A DNA stretch of 64,000 bases from Hyperoplus lanceolatus (lineage: Eukaryota > Chordata > Actinopteri > Uranoscopiformes > Ammodytidae): contig CM049400.1 of assembly GCA_026929865.2 (NCBI GenBank), forward strand, positions 19,601,501-19,665,500. The letters are read 5' to 3'. How positions within the stretch are numbered: the stretch's first letter is position 1; every line of letters starts with the position of its first letter. Below, piece by piece: positions 36,300 through 49,222 of this stretch. The position numbers and the translations under genes are program-made. Under the pieces are notes generated by a model. It saw only the letters and a list, made by a program, of their open reading frames with translations, was not told the DNA's origin and made no database searches.

Positions 36300-36316
36300 G
36301 GGGGGGGGGGGGGGGG
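36300..36316. repeat. Poly-G run
   Basis: An uninterrupted run of about 17 G; a second G-rich stretch lies at 36032-36064 (GGGGTGGGGG, GT repeat, then about 11 G). Both could form G-quadruplexes or cause sequencing dropouts. Confidence 0.85.
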
Positions 36317-38639
36317 TTGTTTTCTATTTCACTGTCTGACCCTCACAGGGAGAACTGGAAGAATGCCTATTGTTTCCTCACCATTTGCTTTGTCTGATAA
36401 ACTTTAGCCTGACTCTATGCTGTTAGCTGTCGACACTCCCGTCACCAGCTCTCCTCCCCGTGTTCTCACCCAAGTCCCATTCCAATTCACTTTTTCACTC
36501 GCTGGTCCCGCGTCCTTTCGGGCCTCTTCCTCCTCCTCATTCTCTTGCTGATATTCACCTCAATGTACCTTGAGCTGAAAAACCTCCCCTCAAGCCTGTG
36601 GGTACTGTTGGCCAACTTAAACAAAAAAAATAGACATAGTTAATTGCAACTTCCTTACTTTCCTCATATAACCCTTTTAACCATTTACTGGCTCAGTATG
36701 GTTAAACAATGTAAGCCGGCATGTTGCGTACCGTGTGACTCATTACTTTTTCTTTGGGTCATTTTTCTCCAGTATACCATCAAATGGAAAATACGTGTGA
36801 GTCCTCAAAGTCTTATCGTGTTGATTTTCCTGCCCTCCCCTCCACCCCCCAATAATCCTCACTAGGAGACCTGTTTCCACTCTAACCCCATTTGCTTCAA
36901 CAGTACGTTTGTGAGGTTACCTAGGGCAATCGAGTGGGACACAGCCCGAATAAAGAATGCATGACCGTAAGCGATCTGTTGAAACGTCACTTGCACTCAG
37001 CTCAGCTTCTCCAGAATGCAGTGTTTAGCCTCCGAAGATCTCAACAAATCGGAGTATTTTTAGAAAATTCCGCTCCTTCTTATTCCTCTTAACAGCGATT
37101 ATCTAATGACGACACATCTACTTTTTTCTCTCTCTCTACACAGGTAGTATTATTGAGCTGTTTTTGTAAAAGGCCAAGCTAGGTTAGCACACTGTACGTT
37201 TTGTGTGGTGGTGCGGCTTTTCCTGTAAATTATACGTTGTCTTTAATCATAGTCACCACTGACGTCGCGATGCCCACGTTTGGATTTGGTCCAGAGCATG
37301 TGTGTGTGTTTGTGTGTGTGTGTGGGGGTGCTTGGCTTAGAGCTATATGGAGTGCTGATGGTTTCTATATGAAGTTGCCCTGTGGGAATGATCCAGCTGT
37401 ATTGATGGTTGTTGCTCTTGGCGTGGCCACCTACATTCTTCCCTAACGCCGGAGATATATGATTGTGTTCTTTGGATGTCTTGCCATTACGGGTTCTACT
37501 ACGAGGCTACTTATTGTCTCTTGCAGTCAGTGTCAGGTTGCCTGCCTTTCTGCTATTTCTTCTAGTGTGAATAGGAAAGAGCAGATCTAGATTTTGCCAT
37601 CTCTCTCATGCTTCACACTCCAGTTTTGAGTGTTGTGTCTGTTTCATCGCAGGATTTGATTAATGGGCTGGAATTCAGGACTACTTACTTGCAGGTCAGG
37701 CGCAATTAAGCGCATTGAATTCCACAAAAAAAATTCTACTAATGTTTAGACTGGTGAACCCTTTGAAGTCCCTGCAAGGTTGACAAGAAGCTTTTCTGTT
37801 CTCCTTGTGATCCGAGGATAAGTGGGATGGATGCCTTGGAACCATTTCCCTTGTTTAAATCTGTAATTGGATTAGAGGTACCCTCTGGAGAAAGGTGTCA
37901 TAATGATACAGCACTGCTGCACAACAACACAATTCAAGCAAAGCCTGCCGGCAGAGCTCTCCCACACAGTTTGCACGCAGAGGCTCCTAAGATATCCCAG
38001 ATGTGTGAGTAAGGCCCATATACAGTCTATGGTAAAGCCATGTATCTCTCGGCTGGAGACCTGTGGCTGCTCTGCCTCTGACACAGGTGTTCATTGCATT
38101 CAATGCAGCCTGCCCCCTGTGGAGAGAGGAAGAAATAGGGTAACATGTCTGTGTCGGAGAGAAAGGAAGACAAAGAGGAATGTCTTCAGGAAGCAGGCCA
38201 GGGTCCTTTGGTGCTTCCCTGACAGCTGAGTTGCCTAAAAAGGGGGCTCACCTTTGAAGAGAGTGGAGAGCATGAGACCACATGCATCCGTGTCTCTATC
38301 TAACAAGTGGGGTTAAGAGCCCCCCTGCCATGTTCCATTATGAGACGGAGACAGCGGGAGCACTGGAACTAATCGCCCATCAAGCTTGGTCCAAACTTTG
38401 CAGCTTTTAGTGGTTTCCGTAAACGTGTGTGTGCCAGCAGCACATTTACAAGCGGGCACAGACACTTTGTACAGTTGTACAAAATGACCCTCTCCAGCAC
38501 ACCCTGTTCCCTCCTGTGAACCAGGCAGATCCCTGAGCTATCAAAGACAATTAATGTAGTCATTCATCTCGCAGCACTATCTGTTTAACACCAGAGGAAA
38601 TGTAGGCTGTGGGGAGGAGGGTGTGTGTGTGTGCAGATA

Positions 38640-38841
38640 AGTACGCTGATGATGGGAGTGTCAGGGTTGACACAAAATGGCAGGCAAGGACCCAATAGCA
38701 CGACAGACACACAGTTCAGGTTCAGCAACAAAGGTTTCATGAAGAGCAGTTCAAACCAGGTAGTAGGTATCAAGGCAAAAAAATCCAGTAGGGGCAGGCA
38801 AAAGGGTAGTCCAAGGTCAGAAGGGTGGGTCAAAACGCAAG

Positions 38842-38918
<77 letters not shown>

Positions 38919-39119
38919 AAACAGGCAAGAATACAGAATAGGCTGGAGAGCTACATAACACGATAGACAATCTGGCAGAGAACTGAGGGAATGAACCGGT
39001 ATATATACTGTGGGGCTAATAGCTGATGGGGAGCAGGTGAGTATGGTTAGGCCAGGTGAAAGTAATCAACAGGGAGTGCAGAGCAGGGGGGAGTGGCCGG
39101 GTCTGAAATGACAAGAGAG
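38640..39119. repeat. Dispersed-repeat-like segment of unknown family
   Basis: Phrases such as GGCAAGGACCCAATAGCACG, AGTCCAAGGTCAGAAG, TATATATACTGTGGGGCTAA and GGGGAGCAGGTGAGTATGG form a layout (tag, AGGC repeat, TATATA, GGTG) that I have seen repeatedly in fish intergenic DNA. No inverted ends, frame or duplication were found, so no class is assigned. It contains the AGGC microsatellite and abuts the element at 39123. Confidence 0.35.
38841..38917. repeat. (GCAG)n tetranucleotide microsatellite
   Basis: 77 bp, 19 perfect GCAG/AGGC units. Confidence 0.95.
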
Positions 39120-39122
39120 TTA

Positions 39123-39996
39123 GGGCCTATCCGAAAAGTCCAATCTCCTAACCTATAAGCCTCCTTTCCTACACCTTAACCCCTAAACGTCATCGGGGTT
39201 AAGGAGAGATGAAAGGTGCTTCCTATCGAACATAGGAAAGGACAGTGCTGTTTCAAATGAATTCGACTCCACTTTTCCTAACCGACGTCATTGCGCGACG
39301 GCGAGTATTGCTGACGTGAGTCACTAGCGTGAAACTTCACTATTCTCCGAAAATGGACTACAACAAGCGCTCGTTTGATCCTTGCGTTCTTTTCATATTG
39401 ATTTTAATCAGGTTGTCGCCAACAGAGTGAGAATCACTCCCATATATCCCAATTCACATGTGGAATAAAAAGAGGCTACACTTATGTTGATGTTGAAATG
39501 AACTGCCCCCAGTAACTTCATTAAATGTGAAGTTGGTATTTTATTTTCTTATGGTGTAAATTATGTGCTACGAAAATAACTATTATGATGTTGGTCTTTT
39601 ATGAGTTCTTTATTATCTTTAGCCTGTGTGTGTGGGGGGGGGGAGGGAGGGGAGGATTTTGTTTTAGCCGAGTTAAATCTTCCTCTCTTCTCCTCTCCTC
39701 TCTTCTGTTTTACCTCTCGTTCGGATTCGTGTAGAGTCGGTAAACTCCGGCGGTGGCCTGTTGCTTTAAATCTTGCCGCCGTAAAGGATTATGGGATACC
39801 ACTACCTCCTTTCCTTTAGCATGGGTTAGCTAGGAGTAACCTATGCTAAAGGAGGGTTAAAGGATGAATCGAGGCTCCTTTCCTATGCCTTTCCTAAGCA
39901 TTTTGGTTATTCGGATCACCTATCTGCCGAGCACTTCCGGGTCATCTCGATAGGAAAGGAAATTTCCTATGCAAAAAAAAGTTTTCGGATAGGCCC
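39123..39996. mobile_element. PIF/Harbinger-like non-autonomous element
   Basis: Inverted ends GGGCCTATCCGAAAA and TTTTCGGATAGGCCC, flanked by the 3-bp duplication TTA (39120-39122 and 39997-39999), the favoured Harbinger target. 874 bp, no transposase. The inner parts near both ends are rich in TTTCCTA/TAGGAAAGG, giving further inverted similarity. Its ends share only the GGGCC start with elements A and B, so it is a separate family. Confidence 0.75.
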
Positions 39997-40282
39997 TTAG
40001 AATGGGAACAGACAAGTGAAAAAACTAAATTGTGGCTGAAGTAGTGACAGGTTAGGCATGGCTCTATCACAGGTAAACTTCAACTGTAGATTTGAGATGA
40101 GGATAAATATGTCTGTTTTGACCCCATGTTTGTGTTTTGACCCCGTTAAGATCTTACAGAGTTAAGACAAGCCCAGGTTCTTAGCTCTTGTTGTGATTTG
40201 AATTTTGCGGTTGGTGCAGTAGATGGGAAGAGTGACCGGAGGTTGGAGTGCATTAAGTGCACCCTCCCTCAAGTGGGTGGGA

Positions 40283-40318
40283 GTGTGTGTTTGTGTGTGT
40301 GTGTGTGTGTTTGTGTGT
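40283..40318. repeat. (GT)n-rich tract
   Basis: GT repeat with two TT interruptions. Confidence 0.9.
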
Positions 40319-43300
40319 ACATGCGATACTCTCTAGTCTGTCTTTAGGTAGACAGACAGACAGCTGGTCAAAGAGGCTCAGGAGAGCAGTGGGCAGTCTG
40401 GCCTCTGACTTAAGCCCATTATGCCCTCTTTACTCTTCGTTGGTCAACAAGCCCTCAAGTTCAAAACTATTTTGATTGTATTGTGGCCGAGGAGGCAGCC
40501 AGGTGGAGCGTCCAGTTCATTTGACCCAAACAGTTCTCTAAAATCTCTCTCTGTGACTCATGAAGGCAACATTTAGGTTCCATTCTTGCCCCGTGTCACA
40601 AGTGTTTTCGAGTCCTGAGTGTGTTGTTGTGATTAAGTGTGATCGGGTGTGCTGTGAGTGTAAGGGCCCCCCTCTCACCCTGCCCCTCTGTGTGTGTGCT
40701 GCTGCTGTGCAGTTGTGTCGGGTAGCACGTAGGCCTGTGGAATGCCGGAGTGCTCTGCCACTTCCCCTCAAATCGGGCGAGTTAGGCACAACGGGTACCA
40801 GGAGGGCACGCCAGGGGCGAAGCAGGGATCAATGGAATGTCTTCTGGACTGGAGCCGGTGTTTGTGTGTCTGTGTTTGTGAGATTTACTTCAATGGACGG
40901 GCCTACTTTTTCACCTTTTGAGACATTCCCCTTTTGGCACTTTTAGGCCAGCCAAAACAGGCATCTCAGTTAGCTCAGTATCAGGATGTCATTTATCAGC
41001 CCATGTAATACAACAACCGCCACCGGCTGTCTTTGTTACCCTGGCGCTGGACGGACAAAGCAGGAACACAAGACGCACAAGGAACACAGAGGAGAATATT
41101 GACTTACAGGTCATACGTTTATTCCAAGGAAACCTGTTTATCCAATATGGACATAACACCGATGTACCTCCGACTGGAGAAATGATTTACTTCTGATCTG
41201 TATCACTTCTCTTTAAGTACAAGCCAGCAGCCACTGGTCAACCAGACAGTTGCTATTTTATTTGAACACTGGCTCTACTGTGGGCACCAGGAATGCCTCA
41301 GAGTTATTTGAGAGCAGACACATAATTATACCATTACACTGACAGTGATGCTCGCTGTGAAATACTTTTTTTCTTTGCTCTAATCAAAGTTGATCTCATT
41401 TTCTGTTTCGGGGGAGGAGGGTCGCAAATGGCTATGACATCCGGATGTTGCTCTCCCTCCTTCTTCCCATCCTCTCCTCCTTCCCCTCTGTGTGAAACCC
41501 ACTCATTCAGGCGCCTGGTCAAAGAAGACGTGCTGACGTCACGCGCGGCTGCTTCTGGGCTGACGTCGATGTTCAGACTCGAGCCATATCAGAGGGGCCA
41601 ACGGGCCCCAGTCAGTGTGGCTGCCTGGTAGTGCAGTCCACAATGGCTCCTGTTCAGACCTCATGTCCCACAACCGCAAACAGCACTTGCACGTGTGTGT
41701 GTACGTGCACAAGCGTTGTGCTTGCATCAACTATCTCATGCCAGACATATCTGACGCAACAGTGGATCAAGGGATCAGTATGTCATTTCTGAGAATACTC
41801 TTCCCCTATCCGTATACTGTGGAAGAAACATAAGTGTGGGATGAGAGAGAGAGAGACAGCCAGATGTGACTAGATTAGCAGCTGTCCACAGCGTCTCTTG
41901 TCTGCTGCGTCATATCCAGTGACTGCAAGAGCCCCAACTTAAACAAAAAGGACAACAAGCAAGCCATAGTGAGAGAATGAAAAGGGGCTGTGAACTGACT
42001 GAATGACAGACAGACGTACAGGTTCCACCGTCATTCTGGTGTCAAATATTGTGTGGGCCATCCTCCGTAGCTTCCCTCTCCTATAGTCTCTCTACCTCTA
42101 CATCTGGGGGGGATCAGCGACGGGATTGATGATATGTCATTGGGTTCCTCTAGTGGATCTATGGGCCCGTAGCCCGCTGGGGGGTCGGCTACTGGCAATC
42201 CATCATCAGGGGTCACAACACATTTAGCCCTGTCTCACAAGCACTCATTGTCATTCAAGTGCCATGGTCAAGCAGGGGGGATGAGGAGAGCGGTGTTAAG
42301 TTATGTTAGTTGGCTGGCTGAGAGCTGCGTGATTTAATCTTTGAAGCCTCTGTTGGGAGCTGCAACCTTAGCTTGTCAGAGGAATTCTTCATACCTTAAC
42401 CACTTCATACGTGACTCAACCCACACAGCTTGATCCGGATCAATGTGAAATATTCATGTCCAAAGATGGTTCCAGAAATGGATTTAGTCGCAACAGTTTA
42501 AAAAAATTTAAAAAATTTGCATTCCATTGTGTGTTAAATCAATGTGTACTTATTTACATGTGGTTGCTGTTTATTTCTTCCTTTTTTATACATTTTAAGG
42601 GGACAAAATAATGATTCACTTCACCTTTACACCCTTAACCATGACAACCAATCATGCTGCAAGTATTTGTCCTCTTGTTCCACTTGTAAAGGTGTACTCT
42701 CATCTTTGTCCTTGTCATAGTGGACATAAAGTAGCTGTCTCATAAATGACAGCAACAATGGCTTCCACAGCAGCAGAACCTCCACTGGGTCCAATGGCTG
42801 CCACCTTTCAGTCGGGCCTGCCGTCTGTCCGTCCTCTCACATCTGGATCCAATAGGAGCGGCTTCCTTCTCTGAAGGAGGGACACATATAAATAGCCAGG
42901 CAGCCGTAACCACACTATGCAGTGTAGCCTGGATGTTTGGTTCATTTGTTTTTGCTGCTGCCTCTGTCCCCTCTTTTGCACTAAGAGCTGGGATACGGCA
43001 TATGACGTTTGCTGCCCCTCCCCCTGCACGTACCCCACGGCCGTGTGCCTCAACTCGGCCTCTGATCCTCCGATTCCCAGGGCTGTGGTGTGACTGACGC
43101 ACGTACACCCAATTCCCCCGACGCATGTCCACACAGCTCTGTGCCCAACTGTGGAAAGTTTGAGTGGAATGGGTCCAGGATTGAAACACAGGCAGGCAGG
43201 CAGAGGGTGGGTGTATGTGGGCTGAAGGTAGCCTGCGTGGGCTGAAGAAGCCTGTGGGCTGGGGCGGGGAAATGCAATATCCTGGTTATAGCTGAACAAC

Positions 43301-43530
43301 TAAATGTGCTGCTTTTATGAAATGTAAAAGCACCATTATAGTCACAGAAATTATATAAGCAGATCATTTTTTTTCAAACATATGCATATGTACTGCATAT
43401 AGTTAAATCCAATGCCCTTATTTAGATGTATGATGTAGGAACAATTTGTGAGGAACTGCATGCAGCAAAGAGTAAACTATATGGTTGATTTTTTTCTTCT
43501 TCGTTCTTATCCCCAAGACTGACCCATGTC

Positions 43531-43532
<2 letters not shown>

Positions 43533-43567
<35 letters not shown>
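43533..43567. repeat. (GT)n microsatellite
   Basis: 35 bp of pure GT. Confidence 0.95.
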
Positions 43568-43570
<3 letters not shown>

Positions 43571-43974
43571 GGTGTGTGTGCGCACATGCCATTGACTAAA
43601 CACATGCCCCTTTTGTGCGGCACATGTACATGTCCCTACCACAGAGGCCCAGGCCTGGCCCCACCCTCCCAAATTAAAACTCATTCCAGCAAGAGGTGGG
43701 TCTGTTCGGCTTCGCTGCGGACCCTCGATCCTTCCTTCCTTCCTCGTCTGCTTCAGGCTGCAGGAGAGGAGAGGGGAGGAGAGGTGGAAGAGAGGGATGG
43801 ATGAGGATGGCGATGGAGGGGTGGAGGGGGGAGGGGCAGCTGAAGCCAAGGCTGTTGCTTGAGTGAGTTTTAATTTGTGTGCTTACAGCAGAAGATGTTG
43901 CTTAGAGGAGGGAACAGATGCATTAGTGCTCATGCACTCATTCACCTCAGACTAGATCCACACAGATCCCCACG

Positions 43975-43975
<1 letters not shown>

Positions 43976-44055
<80 letters not shown>
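43976..44055. repeat. (CA)n microsatellite
   Basis: 80 bp of pure CA. Confidence 0.95.
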
Positions 44056-44058
<3 letters not shown>

Positions 44059-44261
44059 TCAGGGACACCCTGTGGTGTCATCTGAACGGTTCTGGCAGTG
44101 TAGTCTTTTGTTTTCTTTCCAGAACCCAAAGCCTGGTGTCTGGTCACTGTCTTATTGATCTTTTATTTTTTTCAAAAACTCTGTTCAGCAGGCCAGATTG
44201 AACCACTGGCTACTGCAGGGACACAATCTATTCACTCTGCCTGTATTGTCGTAGATCGATA

Positions 44262-44392
<131 letters not shown>

Positions 44393-45110
44393 TTACTATT
44401 GGACTACAAAGAAGAGAAGAGAAAAGAAAAACAAACGCTATAGCAATGGAACGAAATCCTGTTGCTTTGAACGCATGCCTCAATGGTCTGCATGTGCGTG
44501 TGTGTGTGTGTGATGTGGTAAAAGTGCAGAAAACATGGAGGATGTGTTCCAGGGAAGGGAACTTGAGAATGTCCCCGTTTCCCCCTCTCGCCGGGCCTCT
44601 GAGGAGGAGCCACCAGCGCTTTGCTCCTGCCCCCACTCTGCTCTGCGCCTGCCAGACACATAGCTTCAGCCTCCCTCCCAGGCCATGAGGGTATCAGGTT
44701 TGTTTTGGAGGGGAGGGGGGAGGAGGAGGAGGAGGGGACAGGGATGAGGAAGGCTGGCATATGTGAGGAGGGAGAATTAAAGCGGACAAATCTTGAGCGT
44801 CGGCGCGGGATGGAAACGGTTAGGCAGACATGGAGAGGGGGAGGGAGGGGAAAAAATACAACAAACAAAAAAAAAGGTCCCTCCTGGCCCGTTGCTGCCC
44901 CTGACCCCCTCATCCTTACTTTCCATGCCAGGAGCTGTAGTTGTGAAGCGGCCATTTTATGAATGAGGGTGGGAAGGAGAGAGAGAAGAGACGGAGAGAG
45001 AGAAATAAGGAAGGAGAGAGAGCGAAAGGGGGAGGCGGTTGTGTCAGGTTGTGTGTTGTGTATGTGTGTGGGTGGATGAGACGCGGCTCGGAGGCGCTTG
45101 TGGTGGAGTT

Positions 45111-45112
45111 GG

Positions 45113-45141
<29 letters not shown>
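45111..45141. repeat. (GT)n microsatellite
   Basis: 31 bp of GT followed by TATATA. Confidence 0.9.
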
Positions 45142-45145
<4 letters not shown>

Positions 45146-47020
45146 AGTGACTGTTCAGGCTGAGGAGGAGCCTTGGGTAGGCCCACACACATACACTCTT
45201 GCCTCTTCACAGGATTTGTGTATTTGTGTTTTGTTCATGCCTCTGTTGAGACACTGTGTTGTCTCCAACAAAGGCCCAATTTGGGGTTGTGCTTCAGCCC
45301 GAGGCTGCTCGCTTAGCAGCCACAGCAGATCAGTCCGCCGAATGAGGTGTAACAGGCGCACCTCAACGTTTTCATAAATTCTTAACCAAATTTGGCGAAG
45401 AGAGACCTCCTGCTTTTCAATAGCGTTTGTAAACATCATTTTTATGCTCCCCTGCCGTCTCACTCGCACCATGAAATGTACCCCACTGTTACTTCAAAGT
45501 TGAGTCCCAGGGACCCCACTAGGCATTTGCACAATAGTTTTATTTTTTCATTTCATTCTCAAGTCTTCTAGTAAATACAAACAATACTTTACATCCCAAT
45601 TGAATTGGCATATCCAGGTTTTTCCTTTCCTTGGAGGTTGGTGCTGCTGGCATATACTGAATGATATACAAATGTATTTCAAAAACAGCTTGAGAAACCA
45701 TTTTTGTATTTGTAGCATATTTTGGTTAGTTGGTTGGATTTAATTGTGTGTTAAAGCAATCTTTAGTGGAGCTATTTCCGTCATCAATCAATAGAATTTA
45801 TAATATGATATTTTTCCCCTTTTTCAATATCTTCAAGAAAACCTTATCCGATCCAACACTGATACGTTTTTGTATCACATTCTTCTTTTCGTATTCCTGG
45901 AGGTCACAGAGAGAGTTCTTCTTTTCCAAGGCAGTATATTACCTAGATGCTCTGGACATGAGGCGTCGAGCTGCCAAGATGTATTGATCCCCCGCTCCCA
46001 TTGCTAACCGACTTGTGTCTACCCTTAAAATGCAAACACACAAGGCTGCTGCGGCATTCCCCGGGTCTCTGTGGGGAGTTAGGGGTCGTGCAGCTCCGCT
46101 TGATGCAATGCATGATGGGACCAAAAGGGTTATTGTGTGGGGTTTTTAAAGTCGAGGCTTGCTCCACCCTTTCATTTGTGTTTTCCCTAGCGCTGTAGCG
46201 CTATCCAAATAACTTATAGCTGTCGGTGAATAGGCCGACAGGACCTTTGTGAACGCAGTGAGGCCACAGGCTGTGTGTTTAATGAGAGGGGTGAAATGGT
46301 TGGTTGCTCCTTTTGATTTTGGAGGTGCTGTCTGGTTCGGAACCAAATTATCCATTATTTGGCTGAAAAGTAGTCTTTAACAATTTTGATAAACAATTTA
46401 TATTAATTCAATATTATTAAACAAAAATGTGTGTGCATCTGTCCGTGCTGTTATAGTACCTTTGCTTTCTTTGACCAAAAAGGACGACAATGCAATCCTA
46501 ACCTAACCAAACCCTAACAAGCGCAAATAGACGCACATTAGAATGAAAGAGTCCTTTCAGGAAAAAGTACTCAATAACGATAACCACTAGTTGCATCCTT
46601 AATCTGATGTAGTGTGCTCACTTGCTTCCTGGTACTAAATATTAAACAAGTTCCTTGTTAGCCTTTTCACAACCCCTTGTTGTCTGAGAGCTAAGCAGAG
46701 TACAGTTAGACCTCGTAGCGATAGGCTTATTAGTATAGCAGATACAGTAGCTGTTGTGTGCACAGCAGACTGTAAAGGATGTAATCCCCCCCCCCCCCTC
46801 ACACACACACAACATTTTGGATATAGACACACACAACTTCCTCTGAGAGGGGTCAGGGCAGTGTAATAGTAGCCCTTATCAATCCACCACAAGACAATGC
46901 AGTGCTTGGGAATTTGGCCGGGATAAAAAGTCCCGGAGCCCGAGCCAGCACTTTGATGGCTTTCTTTTGAATGGTAGCTAAAGGATATGGTCTCCTGTTT
47001 CCTGTGTTTGCTCCATATTG

Positions 47021-47021
<1 letters not shown>

Positions 47022-47054
<33 letters not shown>
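47022..47054. repeat. (TG)n microsatellite
   Basis: 33 bp of pure TG. Confidence 0.95.
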
Positions 47055-47057
<3 letters not shown>

Positions 47058-49191
47058 TGATTGATGGCTCATTGATTGAGCAGCGTGCTCCCATTCCCTC
47101 TCTCCAGATAGCTGTCCCCCTGGATGACTGTGGCCAGCCGGCCCAGCACCGGCTGTTTGAAACTATGTGAATGTGTGTGCACATTCATGTTTGTCTAAGT
47201 GCATTCTGGAGGAAATGGTTGATCTAGCAGGTGTGGATCCTCCACTTGTCATGGCCTCATCTTTCAAACTAGATAATGTGTAACTTTGTGTACATGCAGG
47301 CTCAGGCAATATTTAACCCCAGTTCATGGCACTCAGATAAGATAATAATGTTACAAATGGGTCTTTGTATCATCATCGGCATGGGCTTTCGGTATAGTTA
47401 AATGCTAGAATCACAAGTATCCTCTGTTAGTGGGTGTTGTAGGGATGTTTTTCTTTCTTCATTGAACCAGCTCCAGAGCCGCAGCAGTGCTACCCTGGAA
47501 CAGTAAATATAGCCTCAGGCCTTCCATTTGTTACAGTTTATGATGTGCAATTTGGCAGCTTTCAGACCAATAATAGTTAACCAGACATTTATGAAATAAC
47601 TTCAGCAAATGACTGCATCTGGGGATAGCAGGGGGACACGACAGGAAATTTAGAAGCTGCTCCTCCTGTTCATGCGGTGTGTGCAGTTGGTATAATGTCT
47701 TCTTTCCGCAGATTCCCACACGTGTCAAAGGAACAGAGTGATCTCTCAAGGCCGGCGTAAAACTGACGTAAAAAAAAGAAAAAACAGGATCTGTTTGGGG
47801 AAACCCTTAGGTGGAGTAACACTGAGCTGGAGGAATGGTAATAAATCAGAAATATCACTATGAGCAAAAGATCAGACCGTGAGAAAAGATAGAGATTGTG
47901 TTATTTTGTGGAAAACATGTGCTGTATTTTTGATGTGTTACTCTTTATGAGATTTCATACATTTAGGATTGGTCATAAAAAAAGGTTCCCAGACTTGTTT
48001 TCTCAGTGAATGTGTCTAATATGTCTGCAGTGCAGCGTGCCTATCTCCCATGGCTTAGGCCCCCAGTTGGCGCTCTAATACTGCTGCAGTGCGTTCGGTT
48101 GAGTTGCGTGAGGTCTGTAACGATGGGAAGACAAAGGCATATTTTTGTGTGCAAAACGTGAGTGGGAGGGTTCCGAAGTGCCCCCATCCCCGATCAGTCT
48201 ATGCCCCAACTGAAGGAGAGAGTTGTCCGTGTCCTTGTGAGGGTAGGGGAGGGGGGGATCGTGGCCCACTGTTTTCAAACTGTGTCTTTATGTCCCCGCT
48301 GACTGTGAGTGTGCCACGGCATTTCACAATGGAGGCCATTGTTTGTTTGGGGGGAGAAAGCGTGGGTATTTTGTTTCAATCATTTCTCCCAGCCTTATGT
48401 TTGACACGGTGGGGGCTTAGCACTTCCTGTGGTTGGAGGCAGGCTTGTTTCTCTGTGTGCCCATTTCCCTGCCTCTCTGCTGGCATTCATCACTCCCTGC
48501 ACTCTGTGTCAACCCCTTTAAATTGCTTCTAATTTTACTGTATCTTTACACCTGTGGAGTTTTCACAATGACACTGGGACAAATCTGTTTTCGGTTTTCG
48601 CTTCATAGTCGGAATCATGCTAGATTTAGGGGAGTGTATAGTTATTGAGCTCTGTCATGCTGTCTTGCCTGGGCTGAAGTTTTTATTTTTAATGTCTAGT
48701 CTTTTGGGGCATCCATACACAGAGCAGAGCAGATCCTTCTCCGTTTGCCAAATAAACCTCTCTCTGCCCCTAGCCACACTCCCCACAACAGCCTCATCGG
48801 CTCCTATTGCGGTGCTATACGGTGACATTTCACCTCTCCTTCGTGAACTGAATCCTCCTTAATCCGACTAAGAGCTAATCTCTTGTTGGAGGGAAGTGAT
48901 CCTCAACCGAAACACTGCGTCTGACTGTGGCAGTTGCAGAGGAAGGTCATCTGGCTTTTCCACTTCTGTCACCTTCTTTCCATCCATCCCCTCGGCCCTT
49001 ACCACACACAGAACTACCTGTCTCGCAGGGGGGATCCCTGTGATCAAAACTTCCCCGAGCAACCACATCCGTCTGCTACATGTCTGTTCTAATAAATAAA
49101 TAGATGGTTTAATTTTTTTCCTTTCTTATTCTTCCAGTACATCTTTTACAGTGTATACTAGGCAATTATTTCTCAATGTGCCTTCCTAGGG

Positions 49192-49222
<31 letters not shown>

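Noticed and set aside
38841-38917. CRISPR-like array
   Set aside because: A plain tetranucleotide repeat without spacers; the genome is eukaryotic.
42808-43299. 163-residue minus-strand frame overlapping other long frames
   Set aside because: Several overlapping frames on the same strand are open here because stop codons are rare in this GC-rich stretch; no recognisable protein.
44404-45210. 268-residue minus-strand frame
   Set aside because: Built from translated TG/CA and CT repeats plus proline/serine-rich low-complexity sequence; no domain or splice signals support it.
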